In this document: positions 24,682 to 33,918 of the stretch, piece by piece
Layout of the letters: each line of letters begins with the position of its first letter
Numbering within the stretch: position 1 is the first letter of the stretch
DNA from: Streptomyces diastatochromogenes
Lineage (GTDB): Bacteria > Actinomycetota > Actinomycetes > Streptomycetales > Streptomycetaceae
Assembly: GCF_002242805.1 (NCBI RefSeq)
Contig: NZ_MCGQ01000015.1
Coordinates: 1-64,000, forward strand
Reading direction: 5' to 3'
Length of the DNA: 64,000 nucleotides
Notes under the pieces: model-generated
Database searches by the model: none
Told to the model about the DNA's origin: nothing
Seen by the model: only the letters and a program-made list of their open reading frames with translations
Made by a program: the position numbers and the translations under genes

Positions 24682-26898
24682 TCACGTGGAGGCCAGCAGG
24701 TCACTTCCTGCGTTCTGCCCCGGGATCCGCACGGCAGCGCCCTCGGGCATCGACTCGCCCAGCAGCAGCGTCCGTACGACCCGCTCGGCGGCCCGGCCGT
24801 CGTCGAACTCGCAGAACCGCTCCCGGAAGTCCGCCCGCAGCCGCGCCGCCTCCTCGTCCTGCCACGCCCCGGAGGCGAACAGCCAGGCCAGCTCCCGGTA
24901 GGAGCGGGACACATGGCCCGGCGCCTCCGCCGTGATGTCTAGATAAGCGCCCCGGCTCGCGGTGTACGCGGCCCAGTCGTCGGCGTGGACCACGATCGGC
25001 CGGTCCAGGTTGGCGTAGTCGAACATCAGGGCCGAGTAGTCGGTGACCAGCACATCGGAGGCGAGCATCACCTCCTCGACCTGCGGCTCGTCCGTCGCGT
25101 CGACCACGATCCCGCGCCGGGCCAGCTCGGTCAGGCCCATCCCGCGCGCGGGACCGGTCGCCAGCGTCGGGTGCAGCCGGACCACGAGGGTGCAGCCCTT
25201 GCCCAGGTCGGCCGCGAACCGGGCCAGGTCGATCCGGTCCACGTGCCCGCCCCGCCGGTAGTCCCGGCGCGTCGGCGCGTACAGCACCACCCGGTGGTCC
25301 TCGGGGATACCGTGCCGCGCCCGGAAGGCGGCGCCGTCCCCGTCGGCCGCGCCGACCAGCACGTCGTTGCGCGGGCTGCCGGTGCGCACCGAGGTGAAGT
25401 GGCAGGGGTAGGCACGCTCCCAGACCAGCTCGGAGTGCCGGTTGGCGACCAGGCTGTGGTCCCAGCGGTCGGCCCGGCGCAGCATCTGCGGCACGTCGAA
25501 GCCGAGCCGGGCGCCCGGCTTGTCCAGCAGGTCGGCGCCCATGTACTTCAGCGGGGTGCCCTGGTGGGTGTGGATGTGCACGCTGCCGGGCCGTTTGGCC
25601 AGTGAGCCGGGCCAGTTGACGTCGTTGACGAAGAACTTGGCCCGCGCGGTGACCTCCAGATAGCGCCGGGAGCCCACCAGCACGTGCTCCACATCGGGCG
25701 GCAGCTGCGCGGCGGCCTCCTCGTCACGGACCACCCACACCCCGCGCACCTGCGGGGCGATCTCCCGGGCCTTGCGGTACACGGCGGCCGGATCGCCCAG
25801 CACGCCCCGGTGCGAGGACGCCGAGTACACCACCAGGTGCGGGTCCAGCGGTCGGCGCGCGTGCAGCCCCGTCCAGCCGCTGCGGGCCCGTAGCGCGGCC
25901 TCCCGGCGCAGCTGCGCCGTCCACCGCCCGGCCTCCTGCCCGGCCCGCGCGGCCTGCCGCTTCAGCCGGTACGCCGGGTAGCCGCCCTCCAGCAGGGCGA
26001 CCTCACCGTCCACCAGGGCGCCCTCGGGCCGGTGGCGGCGGAACATCTCGGCCGTACGCCGGAAGAACTCGGCCTTGTCCGCGGGCGGCAGCCGGTCCGG
26101 CTTGGCGAGGATGTCCAGGCAGTGCTCGCCCATCTTGCGGTGCAGATACGGCCGCCAGCCCGCCAGTTCCTCGTGCTCGGCCACGAAGGCGAAGACCCGC
26201 TCGTACTGGTCGTGGATGTCGAAGTGCTTGCGGCTGGTGGTGGACAGGATGTTGCCCTGCCGGCGCTGCCGGTAGTTCAGGCAGATCCGGTCCAGGGCTG
26301 CGATCCGGCGGGCGCTGAGCATGACCGGGAAGGTCCAGGGGGTGTCCTCGTAGTACCCGGGCGGGAACTCGAAGCCGTGCTCCTCGACGAAGTCGCGCCG
26401 GTAGACCTTGTTCCACACCACCATCAGCAGGTCCAGGATCTCCGGCCGGTCGGTGGCCGTGAAGGTGTCCGCGCCGGCCTCGGCGAGCACCTGCGCGAGC
26501 ACGTTGCGCCGGGTGCCGCCCCACCAGTAGGTGCGCGCGTAGTCGAAGACCAGCACGTCCGGGTCCTCGGCCTCCGCCAGCCGGTCGGCCACGGCGCGCA
26601 GCGCGCCCGGGGTGAGGGTGTCGTCGCTGTCCAGGAAGAACAGGTAGTCGCCGGTGGCGTGCGGCAGACCGGCGTTGCGGGCCCGGCCGAGGCCGGCGTT
26701 CTCCGGCAGGTGCAGCACCTTCACGCGTGGGTCGCGCTCGGCGTACTCGTCCAGGATGGCGCCGCAGCCGTCGGGGGAGCAGTCGTCCACGGCGATCAGT
26801 TCGAGGTCGTTGAAGGACTGCAGCAGCACCGAGTCCAGGCACTCGCGCAGGAAGCCCTGCACCTTGAAACAGGGGACGATGACACTGAAGCGGGGCAC
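24682..26898 (-). CDS. GT2/CDP-glycerol glycerophosphotransferase fusion (TagF-like copy C)
   Basis: A 738-residue fusion. The N-terminal GT-A domain is intact: FSVIVPCFKVQGFL, AVDDCSPDG, FLDSDDTLT and YYEDTPWTFPVML. The C-terminal TagB/TagF domain (about 370-720) has YAPTRRDYRRG, VRLHPTL and VTDYSALMFDYANLDRP. Its first motif reads THQGTPLK: Gln446 replaces the His that precedes GTPLK in the three paralogues, and a His sits one residue earlier. As that His is implicated in catalysis in TagF, activity may be altered. It starts six bases after copy B's stop, the last gene of a three-fusion run. Confidence 0.9.
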   Translation of the reverse strand: MPRFSVIVPCFKVQGFLRECLDSVLLQSFNDLELIAVDDCSPDGCGAILDEYAERDPRVKVLHLPENAGLGRARNAGLPHATGDYLFFLDSDDTLTPGALRAVADRLAEAEDPDVLVFDYARTYWWGGTRRNVLAQVLAEAGADTFTATDRPEILDLLMVVWNKVYRRDFVEEHGFEFPPGYYEDTPWTFPVMLSARRIAALDRICLNYRQRRQGNILSTTSRKHFDIHDQYERVFAFVAEHEELAGWRPYLHRKMGEHCLDILAKPDRLPPADKAEFFRRTAEMFRRHRPEGALVDGEVALLEGGYPAYRLKRQAARAGQEAGRWTAQLRREAALRARSGWTGLHARRPLDPHLVVYSASSHRGVLGDPAAVYRKAREIAPQVRGVWVVRDEEAAAQLPPDVEHVLVGSRRYLEVTARAKFFVNDVNWPGSLAKRPGSVHIHTHQGTPLKYMGADLLDKPGARLGFDVPQMLRRADRWDHSLVANRHSELVWERAYPCHFTSVRTGSPRNDVLVGAADGDGAAFRARHGIPEDHRVVLYAPTRRDYRRGGHVDRIDLARFAADLGKGCTLVVRLHPTLATGPARGMGLTELARRGIVVDATDEPQVEEVMLASDVLVTDYSALMFDYANLDRPIVVHADDWAAYTASRGAYLDITAEAPGHVSRSYRELAWLFASGAWQDEEAARLRADFRERFCEFDDGRAAERVVRTLLLGESMPEGAAVRIPGQNAGSDLLAST

Positions 26899-26904
26899 TG
26901 CGGG

Positions 26905-29115
26905 TCAGCTCCTCACGAGGGTCGCGGCGGCGGGGGCGGGGATGCGCTCAGCGAGCGGGATCACCGGCGGGATCGCCTCCGGCGGCTCGCCGAGCAGCAC
27001 CCGCCGTACGACGCGTTCGGCGGCCAGCCCGTCGTCGAACTGGCAGAACCGCTCGCGGAACGCGGCCCGCCGGGCCTTGGCCTCCGGGCCCGCGTAGGAG
27101 CCGTCGCGGAAGACGCGGGCCAGCTCCTCGGCGGTGCGGGCGACCGGTCCCGGCGGCTCGGTCAGCAGGTCGAAGTAGACGCCCCGCGTCTCCTGGTAGA
27201 CGTCCCAGTCGTCGGCGTACACGACGATCGGCCGGTCCAGGTTGGCGTAGTCGAACATGATCGAGGAGTAGTCGGTGACCAGCGCGTCCGCGGCCAGGCA
27301 CACGTCCTCGGAGGAGCGGTGGGTGGATACATCAATGACCCGGCTGATCCGGGCGGAACCCTGGGTGCGCCCCCGGTCGTAGAAGTAGTGGGCGCGCAGC
27401 AGGACGACCACGTCCTCGCCGGCCGCCGCGCAGAACGCCTCCAGATCCAGCCCGGCCTCGAAGCCGGTGTGGTGGTCGCGGTGGGTCGGCGCGTACAGCA
27501 CCGCCGTGCTGCCCTCGGGCACGCCCAGTTCGCGCCGGACGCGGGCGACGTCGTCGGCGGTCGCCGTGTAGTAGACGTCGTTGCGCGGATAGCCGTACTC
27601 CAGATGCTCGTACGTGCCGGGGAAGGCGCGCTCCCACATCTGGGTGGAGTGGCGGTTGGACGAGAGGTTGAAGTCCCAGCGGTCTACCCGGCCCAGCATT
27701 CTGGTGAAGCTGCCGGACTGCGCGGCCACCACCGGGTACGTCGACTGGTCCACGCCCATCGTCTTCAGCGGGGTGCCGTGCTGGGTCTGCAGATGGACAC
27801 TGCCCCGCCGCTTGACGACGCCCTCGGCGAAGTTGGCGTTGTTCACCAGGTACTTGGCGCGGGCCAGTACCTCCCAGTAGCGGCGGGAGCCGATCACCGC
27901 GTGGTCGACGCCCTTCGGCATCGCATGCGCCTGGTCGGCCTCGACCAGGAACACCGAGCGGATGTGCGGGGCGAGTTCGCGTGCCTTGGCGTGGATCGCG
28001 GCCGGGTTGCAGGCGTAGCCTCGGCCCCAGTAGGCGCAGTACACGGCCAGGTTCGGGTCGAGGGGGCGGCGCAGGTCGCGGGCGTAGCGCAGCCGGGTGC
28101 GCAGCAGCTGCGGGCGCGGTACGGCCTCGGCGGCCGTGGCCGCCGCCTGGTTGGCGCCGCGCAGCGCGCGGAACGCGGTGTACGCGCCGGCCGTCAGCAG
28201 CCGGTGCTGCACGCCGAGGCTGCCGCCCGGGGCGCGGTAGCCGGCGGGCCGGTGCTGCCGGTAGAGCCGGCCGGCCCGGCGGAAGAACGCCCGGTGCCCG
28301 GCGGGCAGCCGCTGCGGCCGGGACGCCGTCTTCAGGACATACCCGAAGAGCTGCTCGAAGAGGGCGTGGGTCCGCTCGGCGGACAGTCCGCTCTCGGCCG
28401 CCCGGGTCAGCACCAGCTCCACCTGGTCCAGCAGGGCGTGCTGGTGCGGTCCGGGCAGGTTGAGCCTGCTGCCCTGCCGGCGCAGCCGGTGCCGTACGAC
28501 GACCCGGCGCAGCACCGCGATCCGCCCGGCGGCGATGGTGGTCAGCCCGCCCCAGCCCAGATCCGTGAAGTGGCTGTCGGGAAAGGCGAGTCGGTGCTCG
28601 GTGAGAAAGGTACGGCGGTAGACCGCGCTCCACGCCGGCAGCTGCACGCCCGTCAGCTCGGGGAACGCGTCCGGAGCGAAGGCCCCCTTCGGCGCCCTGG
28701 CCAGCAGCGGGGCCGCCGGGTTGCTCGCCTCGCCCTCCCACCAGGGGGTCCGCTCGTGCTCGACATGGAGCACGTCGACCCCGGCGGTCTCGGTCAGCCG
28801 CGCGTCCAGCGCCGCCAGCGCGCCCGGCAGCAGCAGGTCGTCACCGTCGAGGAACAGCACATACGCGCCGGTCGCCGCCCGCACCCCGGCGTTGCGCGCC
28901 CCGCTCAGACCGGCGGCCGGCGGCGAGTCGACCGGTGTCACCCGGGAGTCCCGCTCGGCGTAGGCGGCGGCCACCGCGGCGGCCGGGGCGTCGGGGGCGT
29001 CGCAGACCGGGATCAGCTGCAGGTCGCCGAAGGACTGGCCGAGGACCGAGTCCAGCGCCTGGGACAGCCGACCAGCGACCCCGTGGGACGGGACGATGAT
29101 GGTGAAGCGGGGCAT
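26905..29115 (-). CDS. GT2/CDP-glycerol glycerophosphotransferase fusion (TagF-like copy B)
   Basis: A 736-residue fusion related to copies A, C and D. The TagB/TagF half is complete: QTQHGTPLKTMG, YAPTHRDHHTG, LRAHYFYD and VTDYSSIMFDYANLDRPIV. In the GT-A half the first acidic motif has decayed (PVCDAPDAPA in place of AVDDCSPDG), while FLDGDDLLL remains; a YEDTPWTF-like motif is replaced by FTDLGWGGLTT. The glycosyltransferase half may be weak or lack donor binding. ATG 29115 has only a poor ribosome site (AAAGAGCAG). It is followed six bases later by copy C, so the two are co-transcribed. Confidence 0.9.
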   Translation of the reverse strand: MPRFTIIVPSHGVAGRLSQALDSVLGQSFGDLQLIPVCDAPDAPAAAVAAAYAERDSRVTPVDSPPAAGLSGARNAGVRAATGAYVLFLDGDDLLLPGALAALDARLTETAGVDVLHVEHERTPWWEGEASNPAAPLLARAPKGAFAPDAFPELTGVQLPAWSAVYRRTFLTEHRLAFPDSHFTDLGWGGLTTIAAGRIAVLRRVVVRHRLRRQGSRLNLPGPHQHALLDQVELVLTRAAESGLSAERTHALFEQLFGYVLKTASRPQRLPAGHRAFFRRAGRLYRQHRPAGYRAPGGSLGVQHRLLTAGAYTAFRALRGANQAAATAAEAVPRPQLLRTRLRYARDLRRPLDPNLAVYCAYWGRGYACNPAAIHAKARELAPHIRSVFLVEADQAHAMPKGVDHAVIGSRRYWEVLARAKYLVNNANFAEGVVKRRGSVHLQTQHGTPLKTMGVDQSTYPVVAAQSGSFTRMLGRVDRWDFNLSSNRHSTQMWERAFPGTYEHLEYGYPRNDVYYTATADDVARVRRELGVPEGSTAVLYAPTHRDHHTGFEAGLDLEAFCAAAGEDVVVLLRAHYFYDRGRTQGSARISRVIDVSTHRSSEDVCLAADALVTDYSSIMFDYANLDRPIVVYADDWDVYQETRGVYFDLLTEPPGPVARTAEELARVFRDGSYAGPEAKARRAAFRERFCQFDDGLAAERVVRRVLLGEPPEAIPPVIPLAERIPAPAAATLVRS

Positions 29116-29240
29116 TCTGCTCTTTCTGTCGTCTTGCGGAAGCGGCTGGGTCGTCCGGCGGGGCGCCAGGTGGACGGCCGGACCGGAGTGGGCCGCGTCG
29201 TGCTGAGGGGCATGGGAACTCCCGTAAGGACCAACGCTGT

Positions 29241-31505
29241 TCAGCGGCTCTCGGTGACGGGGAGGGAGCCGGAAGGTTGCGGCACGGTGGCGAGCGGGGA
29301 GCGGTCCAGCGCCGCGGCGGCCGAGGGCACGGGCTTGCGTTCGGCGAGCGGCACGAACCCCGGCCGCCCGGCCGGCTCGCCCAGCACGACATGCCGTACG
29401 ACGCGCTCGGCGGCCCGTCCGTCGTCGCACGGGCAGAACCGCTCCCGGAAGGCCGCCCGCAGCTGGGCGGAGCGCGAGCCGCGCCAGTGGCCGGTGGCGA
29501 AGATGTCGATCAGCTCGTCCTCGCTGCGGGCGACCGCGCCCGGCGGGAAGGCGCGCAGGTCGAAGTAGGTGCCCCGGGCCGCCGTGTACGCGTCCCAGTC
29601 CTCGGTGTGGACGACGATCGGCCGGTCCAGGTTGGCGTAGTCGAACATCAGCGACGAGTAGTCGGTGATCAGCGCGTCCGAGGCGAGGCAGAGGGAGGCG
29701 ATGTCCGGGTGGTCGCCGACGTCGATGACCCGGGCGGCGCCCTCGGCCAGCGGGCCGGGGTGCCAGTAGTGGGCGCGGGCCAGGATCACGAAGCGCGGGC
29801 CCAGCCGGCGCAGGATCCGGTCCAGATCGAGGGCGGGGCGCTGGGTGCGGTGGTAGTCGCGGTGGGTGGGGGCGTACAGCAGCGCGACCGTGCCCTCGGG
29901 GATGCCGAGCGACTCGCGGATCCGGGTCACGTCGGCGGACGTCGCCCGCTGGAAGACGTCGTTGCGCGGATAGCCGTACTCCAGCGTGGTGTAGCCGCCG
30001 GGGTAGACGCGCTCCCAGGTCAGGGTGGTGTGACGGTTGGCGGACAGCAGGTAGTCCCACTTGTCGACGCCCCGGAGCAGCTCCTCGAAGTCCATGTCAC
30101 CGGCGGCCGCCGGGCGTTCCTGGAGGTCGAGGCCCATGTGCTTGAGCGGGGTGCCGTGCTGGGTCTGGACGAAGACCTGACCGGGGCGCTTCCTCAGCCG
30201 GCGGTCGAAGTTGACGTTGTTGACCAGGTACTTGGAGCGGGCCAGCGCCGTCCAGTAGGCGAAGCTGCCCGGGCGCACCCGGCGCGGGCCCGGCGGGATG
30301 GTGTGCTGGTGCTCGGGGCGGGCGATCCAGGCGGTGCGGATGTGCGGGGCATGCGTGCGGAACGCCTCCTCCAGGGCGCCCGGATTGCAGCCGTGGCCAC
30401 GGTTCCAGTAGGCGGCGAAGACAGCCCGGTCGGAGCGCAGTGGGAGGCGCAGCTGGACGCGGTAGTGCAGCTGGAGGACGGCCGCCCGGAGGGCCCGGGC
30501 GAGCTTGACGGTGGCCTTGAGGGTGCGGCGGCGGGCGGACGTCGCCAGCTGGAGAGCGCGATAGGTGCGGTGCAGGCCGAAGCGGACGAGGCTGTGGCGC
30601 ACCCGGGTGCGGAGCGGCACCGAGGCGCCCCGGGCGTGGTAACGGCGGTAGTGGGCGCGGGCCTTGCGCAGGAACTCGCCCCGGGTGCCGCGCGGGAGCC
30701 GGTCCCGCTTGGTGAACACGGTGGAGAAGTGGTCGACCATGCGGCGGAACAACACCGGCCGCCAGCGGGCGAGTTCGGGCCGCCTGTCGATGAACGCGAA
30801 CACCCGGTCGTACTGGTCGAAGATGTCGAAGTGCTTGCGGCTGGTGGTGCGCAGGATGTTGCCCTGCCGCCGCTGCCGGTAGTGCACGCACACCCGGTCC
30901 AGGGTGGCGATCGACTCCGCCGCCATGAGGACCGGGAAGGTCCAGGGCGTGTCCTCGTAGTAGCCGGTCGGAAAGTCGATTCCCTGCTCCGTGACGAACT
31001 CCCGCCGGTACGCCTTGTTCCAGGCGACCATCAGCACCCGCAGCAGCCCGGGGCGGTCCTCGAGGCGGAAGGGTGCCGGGCCCTGCTGGGTGAGCTGGGC
31101 GGCTACCTTGTTGCGCTCCGCCTCGCCGTCCCAGTAGGTGCGCGCGTAGTCGAAGACCAGGACGTCCGGCTCGCCGGTCTCCTTGATCCGGTCGGCGATC
31201 GCGCGCAGCGCGTCCGGGGTGAGCGTGTCGTCGCTGTCCAGGAAGACCAGGTAGTCGCCCGTCGCCAGGGCCATGCCCGCGTTGCGGGCCCGGCCCAGGC
31301 CCTGGTTCTCGGCCAGGTGGACGGCCCTCACGCGCGCGTCGCGGGCGGCGTACTCGTCGATGAGGGCACCGCAGGCGTCCGGCGAGCAGTCGTCCACCGC
31401 GATCAGTTCGAGATCGGGATACGACTGGGAGAGCACCGAGTCCAGGCACTCCGAGAGGTACGCCTGGACCTTGTACGCGGGGACAATGACACTGAACCTG
31501 GGCAA
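29241..31505 (-). CDS. GT2/CDP-glycerol glycerophosphotransferase fusion (TagF-like copy A)
   Basis: A 754-residue fusion in which all catalytic motifs are present. GT-A half: FSVIVPAYKVQAYL, AVDDCSPDA, FLDSDDTLT, YYEDTPWTFPVLM. TagB/TagF half: QTQHGTPLKHMG, YAPTHRDYHRT, ARAHYW and ITDYSSLMFDYANLDRPIV. The start is a TTG at 31505 (TTG-CCC-AGG-TTC), aligned with MPRFSVIVP of copy C. No ATG or GTG is available in frame nearby and the ribosome site is weak, so translation may be low. First gene of the A-B-C run, separated from the ABC importer by a terminator. I infer synthesis of a poly(polyol-phosphate) with sugar units. Confidence 0.9.
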   Translation of the reverse strand: MPRFSVIVPAYKVQAYLSECLDSVLSQSYPDLELIAVDDCSPDACGALIDEYAARDARVRAVHLAENQGLGRARNAGMALATGDYLVFLDSDDTLTPDALRAIADRIKETGEPDVLVFDYARTYWDGEAERNKVAAQLTQQGPAPFRLEDRPGLLRVLMVAWNKAYRREFVTEQGIDFPTGYYEDTPWTFPVLMAAESIATLDRVCVHYRQRRQGNILRTTSRKHFDIFDQYDRVFAFIDRRPELARWRPVLFRRMVDHFSTVFTKRDRLPRGTRGEFLRKARAHYRRYHARGASVPLRTRVRHSLVRFGLHRTYRALQLATSARRRTLKATVKLARALRAAVLQLHYRVQLRLPLRSDRAVFAAYWNRGHGCNPGALEEAFRTHAPHIRTAWIARPEHQHTIPPGPRRVRPGSFAYWTALARSKYLVNNVNFDRRLRKRPGQVFVQTQHGTPLKHMGLDLQERPAAAGDMDFEELLRGVDKWDYLLSANRHTTLTWERVYPGGYTTLEYGYPRNDVFQRATSADVTRIRESLGIPEGTVALLYAPTHRDYHRTQRPALDLDRILRRLGPRFVILARAHYWHPGPLAEGAARVIDVGDHPDIASLCLASDALITDYSSLMFDYANLDRPIVVHTEDWDAYTAARGTYFDLRAFPPGAVARSEDELIDIFATGHWRGSRSAQLRAAFRERFCPCDDGRAAERVVRHVVLGEPAGRPGFVPLAERKPVPSAAAALDRSPLATVPQPSGSLPVTESR

Positions 31506-31613
31506 GGGACATCCATGGGTCGGTCGGCGCGGGCGTTCTGCCCGGGAACGGCCAATGGAGTGATTTGGTTACGGTTCGTACGGCATGTGGGGGACACCCC
31601 GGTGAACGGGAAA

Positions 31614-31637
31614 GGGCGGGCCCCGGAAGGCCCGCCC
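31614..31637 (-). terminator. terminator of the sugar ABC importer operon
   Basis: A perfect 9-bp stem GGGCGGGCC/GGCCCGCCC (31614-31622, 31629-31637) with a six-base loop lies 23 bases after the permease stop in the minus direction and is followed by TTTCCC. It separates the importer from the glycopolymer cluster. Confidence 0.75.
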
Positions 31638-31659
31638 CCGACAAGTGTCCCTTTTGTTG

Positions 31660-32571
31660 CTACTTGACCGCGCCCGCCATGACCCCGGACACGAACTGCC
31701 GCTGGAACGCGAAGAACACGACCAGCGGGATCACCATCGAGATGAACGCTCCCGGCGCCAGCACGTCGATGTTGTTGCCGAACTGCCGTACCTGCGTCTG
31801 CAGGGCGACCGTGATCGGCTGCGAACCGGACTTGGTGAACACCAGCGCGACCAGCATGTCGTTCCACACCCACAGGAACTGGAAGATGCCGAGGCTCGCG
31901 ATCGCGGGCCCGCCGAGCGGCATCACCACCCGGGCGAACAGGCGCAGTTCACCGGCGCCGTCGAGGCGGGCCGCCTCCAGCAGCTCCCTCGGGATCTCCG
32001 CGAAGAAGTTCCGCAGCAGGAACACCGCGAACGGCAGCCCGAAGCCCACGTGGAACAGGATCACCCCGAGGATGGTCCCGAACAGGCCGATCTTGCCGAA
32101 CAGTTCGGCGATCGGGATCAGTGCCACCTGCACCGGCACCACCAGCAGGCTGACCACGCCGAGGAACCACCAGTCCCGGCCCGGGAACTCCATCCACGCG
32201 AACGCGTAGCCCGCGAGCGAGCCGATCACCACGACCAGGATCGTCGCCGGGACCGTGATCAGCACGGTGTTCATCAGGGAGTTGGTGATGTCGCTGTTCT
32301 CCAGCAGCTTCTGGTAGCTGTCGAAGGTCAGCTGGGACGGCTGGGTGAACACCTTCCACCAGCCGCTCGCGCTCATGTCCTCCGGTGTGCGCAGGGAGGA
32401 GATGAGCAGGCCGATGGTCGGCACCAGCCAGAACAGGCCCACCAGGATGAGGAAGACGCGGACCAGGCCGCCGCTGAGCTTCTCGGCGATCCGCGAACCG
32501 AGCGACTGCCGTGCCTTCACCGTCATGTCGGCGGGTGCCACCTTTCCGATGCTTCCGGCAGCGGTCGTCAT
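31660..32571 (-). CDS. carbohydrate ABC importer permease (MalG/CUT1 type)
   Basis: A 303-residue inner-membrane subunit with six helices. The EAA loop that docks the ATPase reads EIPRELLEAARLDGAGELRL near residue 195, and the C-terminus ends FQRQFVSGVMAGAVK, the MalG-type ending. Its ATG overlaps the stop of the partner permease by four bases (ATGA). It imports an oligosaccharide captured by the lipoprotein at 33.9-35.3 kb. No ATPase gene lies in the operon; in Streptomyces such systems usually share the MsiK ATPase. Confidence 0.93.
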   Translation of the reverse strand: MTTAAGSIGKVAPADMTVKARQSLGSRIAEKLSGGLVRVFLILVGLFWLVPTIGLLISSLRTPEDMSASGWWKVFTQPSQLTFDSYQKLLENSDITNSLMNTVLITVPATILVVVIGSLAGYAFAWMEFPGRDWWFLGVVSLLVVPVQVALIPIAELFGKIGLFGTILGVILFHVGFGLPFAVFLLRNFFAEIPRELLEAARLDGAGELRLFARVVMPLGGPAIASLGIFQFLWVWNDMLVALVFTKSGSQPITVALQTQVRQFGNNIDVLAPGAFISMVIPLVVFFAFQRQFVSGVMAGAVK

Positions 32572-33911
32572 CGCCGCACCTCCCGCCGCAACCTACGGAT
32601 GTTGAAGAGCATCACCGGGATGACGAGCAGCAGCAGGAACACCGCGATCGCGCTCGCGATGCCCGGCTGGCTCTCCGCGAAGCCCTTGCGGTACAGCTCC
32701 AGGGCCAGCACGTTCGCGTCGTCCTGGGAGGAGCCCGGCGCGATGATGTAGACGAGGTCGAACACCTTGAGCACGTTGATCATCAGCGTGACGGTGACGA
32801 CCGCCAGGACCGGAGCGAGCAGCGGCACGGTGACCCGGCGGAACACCTGCCACTCGTTCGCGCCGTCCACCCGCGCGGCCTCCAGCAGCTCCCGGGGCAC
32901 GCCCGCGAGCCCGGCCGCGATCAGCACCATCGCGAAGCCCGCCCACATCCACACGTACGACCCGATGATGGCCGGGGTGACCAGCGACGGGCCGAGCCAG
33001 TCGACGCCGTTGTACGGCTCCCTGAAGTTGCTCGCGGGAAGCCTCAGCTGGGCCCCGTCGGCCGTCGCGGGCAGCGTGAAGGTGCCGTCGCCGGCCGCCT
33101 TGGTGGACGCCACCACCTTGCCGTCCTTCACCGCCTCGATCCGCATCCCGGCGTAGCCCAGCTCGGACGGGTCGGGCACGCCCAGCTTCCCGACGCCCTT
33201 GCCGCGCGTGAAGTCCTGCCAGGTGGTGCCGGTGATCCTCCCCGGCTCCGGCTTGGCCGCCACGGCCTTCTTCGCACGGTCGGGCATCTGGTCGGGGGCG
33301 ACGCCGACCAGCGGGAGCGTGACCGTCTGCCCGGTGTGCACGGTGGCCGTGGTGAGGAAGCCGCCCTGGTCCGGCTTGAGCGGTGACTCGCGGCCCGGGT
33401 GTGCCTTCGGGAACGCCGACGACTGGGCGAAGGTGTCGTGCACGCCCACCCACACCGCGTTGGCGACGCCCTTGTCCGGGTCCTGGTCGTACACCAGGCG
33501 GAAGATGATCCCGGCCGCCAGCATCGAGATCGCCATCGGCATGAAGACGACCAGCTTGAACGCCGTGCCCCAGCGCACCCGTTCGGTCAGCACCGCGAAG
33601 ACCAGCCCGAGGGCCGTGGAGACGGTCGGCGCGAACACCACCCAGATGATGTTGTTCTTCAGGGCGGTGCGGATGCCGTCGTCGGTGAACAGCGCCTTGT
33701 AGTTGTCGAAGCCGGCGAAGCCGTCGCCCGAGGCGTTGTAGAAGCTGCGGATGATCGAGTACCCGATCGGGTAGACCACGAGCGCGCCCAGCAGCACCAG
33801 GGCGGGCAGCAGGAACAGGGCTGCCACCGTCCTGCGGGTGCCGGTCACGCTCCTGCGGCTCTTCGGTGCGGCGGGGCCCGGTGGGGTCCCGGCCGCCGCT
33901 GCCGACGCCAT
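32568..33911 (-). CDS. carbohydrate ABC importer permease (MalF type) with large periplasmic insertion
   Basis: A 447-residue permease, about 150 residues longer than usual CUT1 partners. Helices flank an insertion at roughly residues 150-305 between the third and fourth helices. This part is hydrophilic and beta-rich; VKDGKVVASTKAAGDGTFTL resembles a transthyretin/carboxypeptidase-regulatory-like repeat. E. coli MalF has a different large loop (P2) in a comparable position that contacts the binding protein. The EAA loop is GVPRELLEAARVDGANEWQV. It starts seven bases after the lipoprotein gene and is coupled to the MalG-type permease. Confidence 0.92.
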   Translation of the reverse strand: MASAAAAGTPPGPAAPKSRRSVTGTRRTVAALFLLPALVLLGALVVYPIGYSIIRSFYNASGDGFAGFDNYKALFTDDGIRTALKNNIIWVVFAPTVSTALGLVFAVLTERVRWGTAFKLVVFMPMAISMLAAGIIFRLVYDQDPDKGVANAVWVGVHDTFAQSSAFPKAHPGRESPLKPDQGGFLTTATVHTGQTVTLPLVGVAPDQMPDRAKKAVAAKPEPGRITGTTWQDFTRGKGVGKLGVPDPSELGYAGMRIEAVKDGKVVASTKAAGDGTFTLPATADGAQLRLPASNFREPYNGVDWLGPSLVTPAIIGSYVWMWAGFAMVLIAAGLAGVPRELLEAARVDGANEWQVFRRVTVPLLAPVLAVVTVTLMINVLKVFDLVYIIAPGSSQDDANVLALELYRKGFAESQPGIASAIAVFLLLLVIPVMLFNIRRLRREVRR

Positions 33912-33918
33912 CGCCGGA

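Noticed and set aside
31403..31520. Alternative ATG start for TagF-like copy A at about 31517
   Set aside because: That ATG is in another frame; the frame encoding PRFSVIVP begins at TTG 31505.
26032..31667. Two long plus-strand frames opposite the TagF fusions
   Set aside because: Antisense shadows; no ribosome sites and no recognisable domain.
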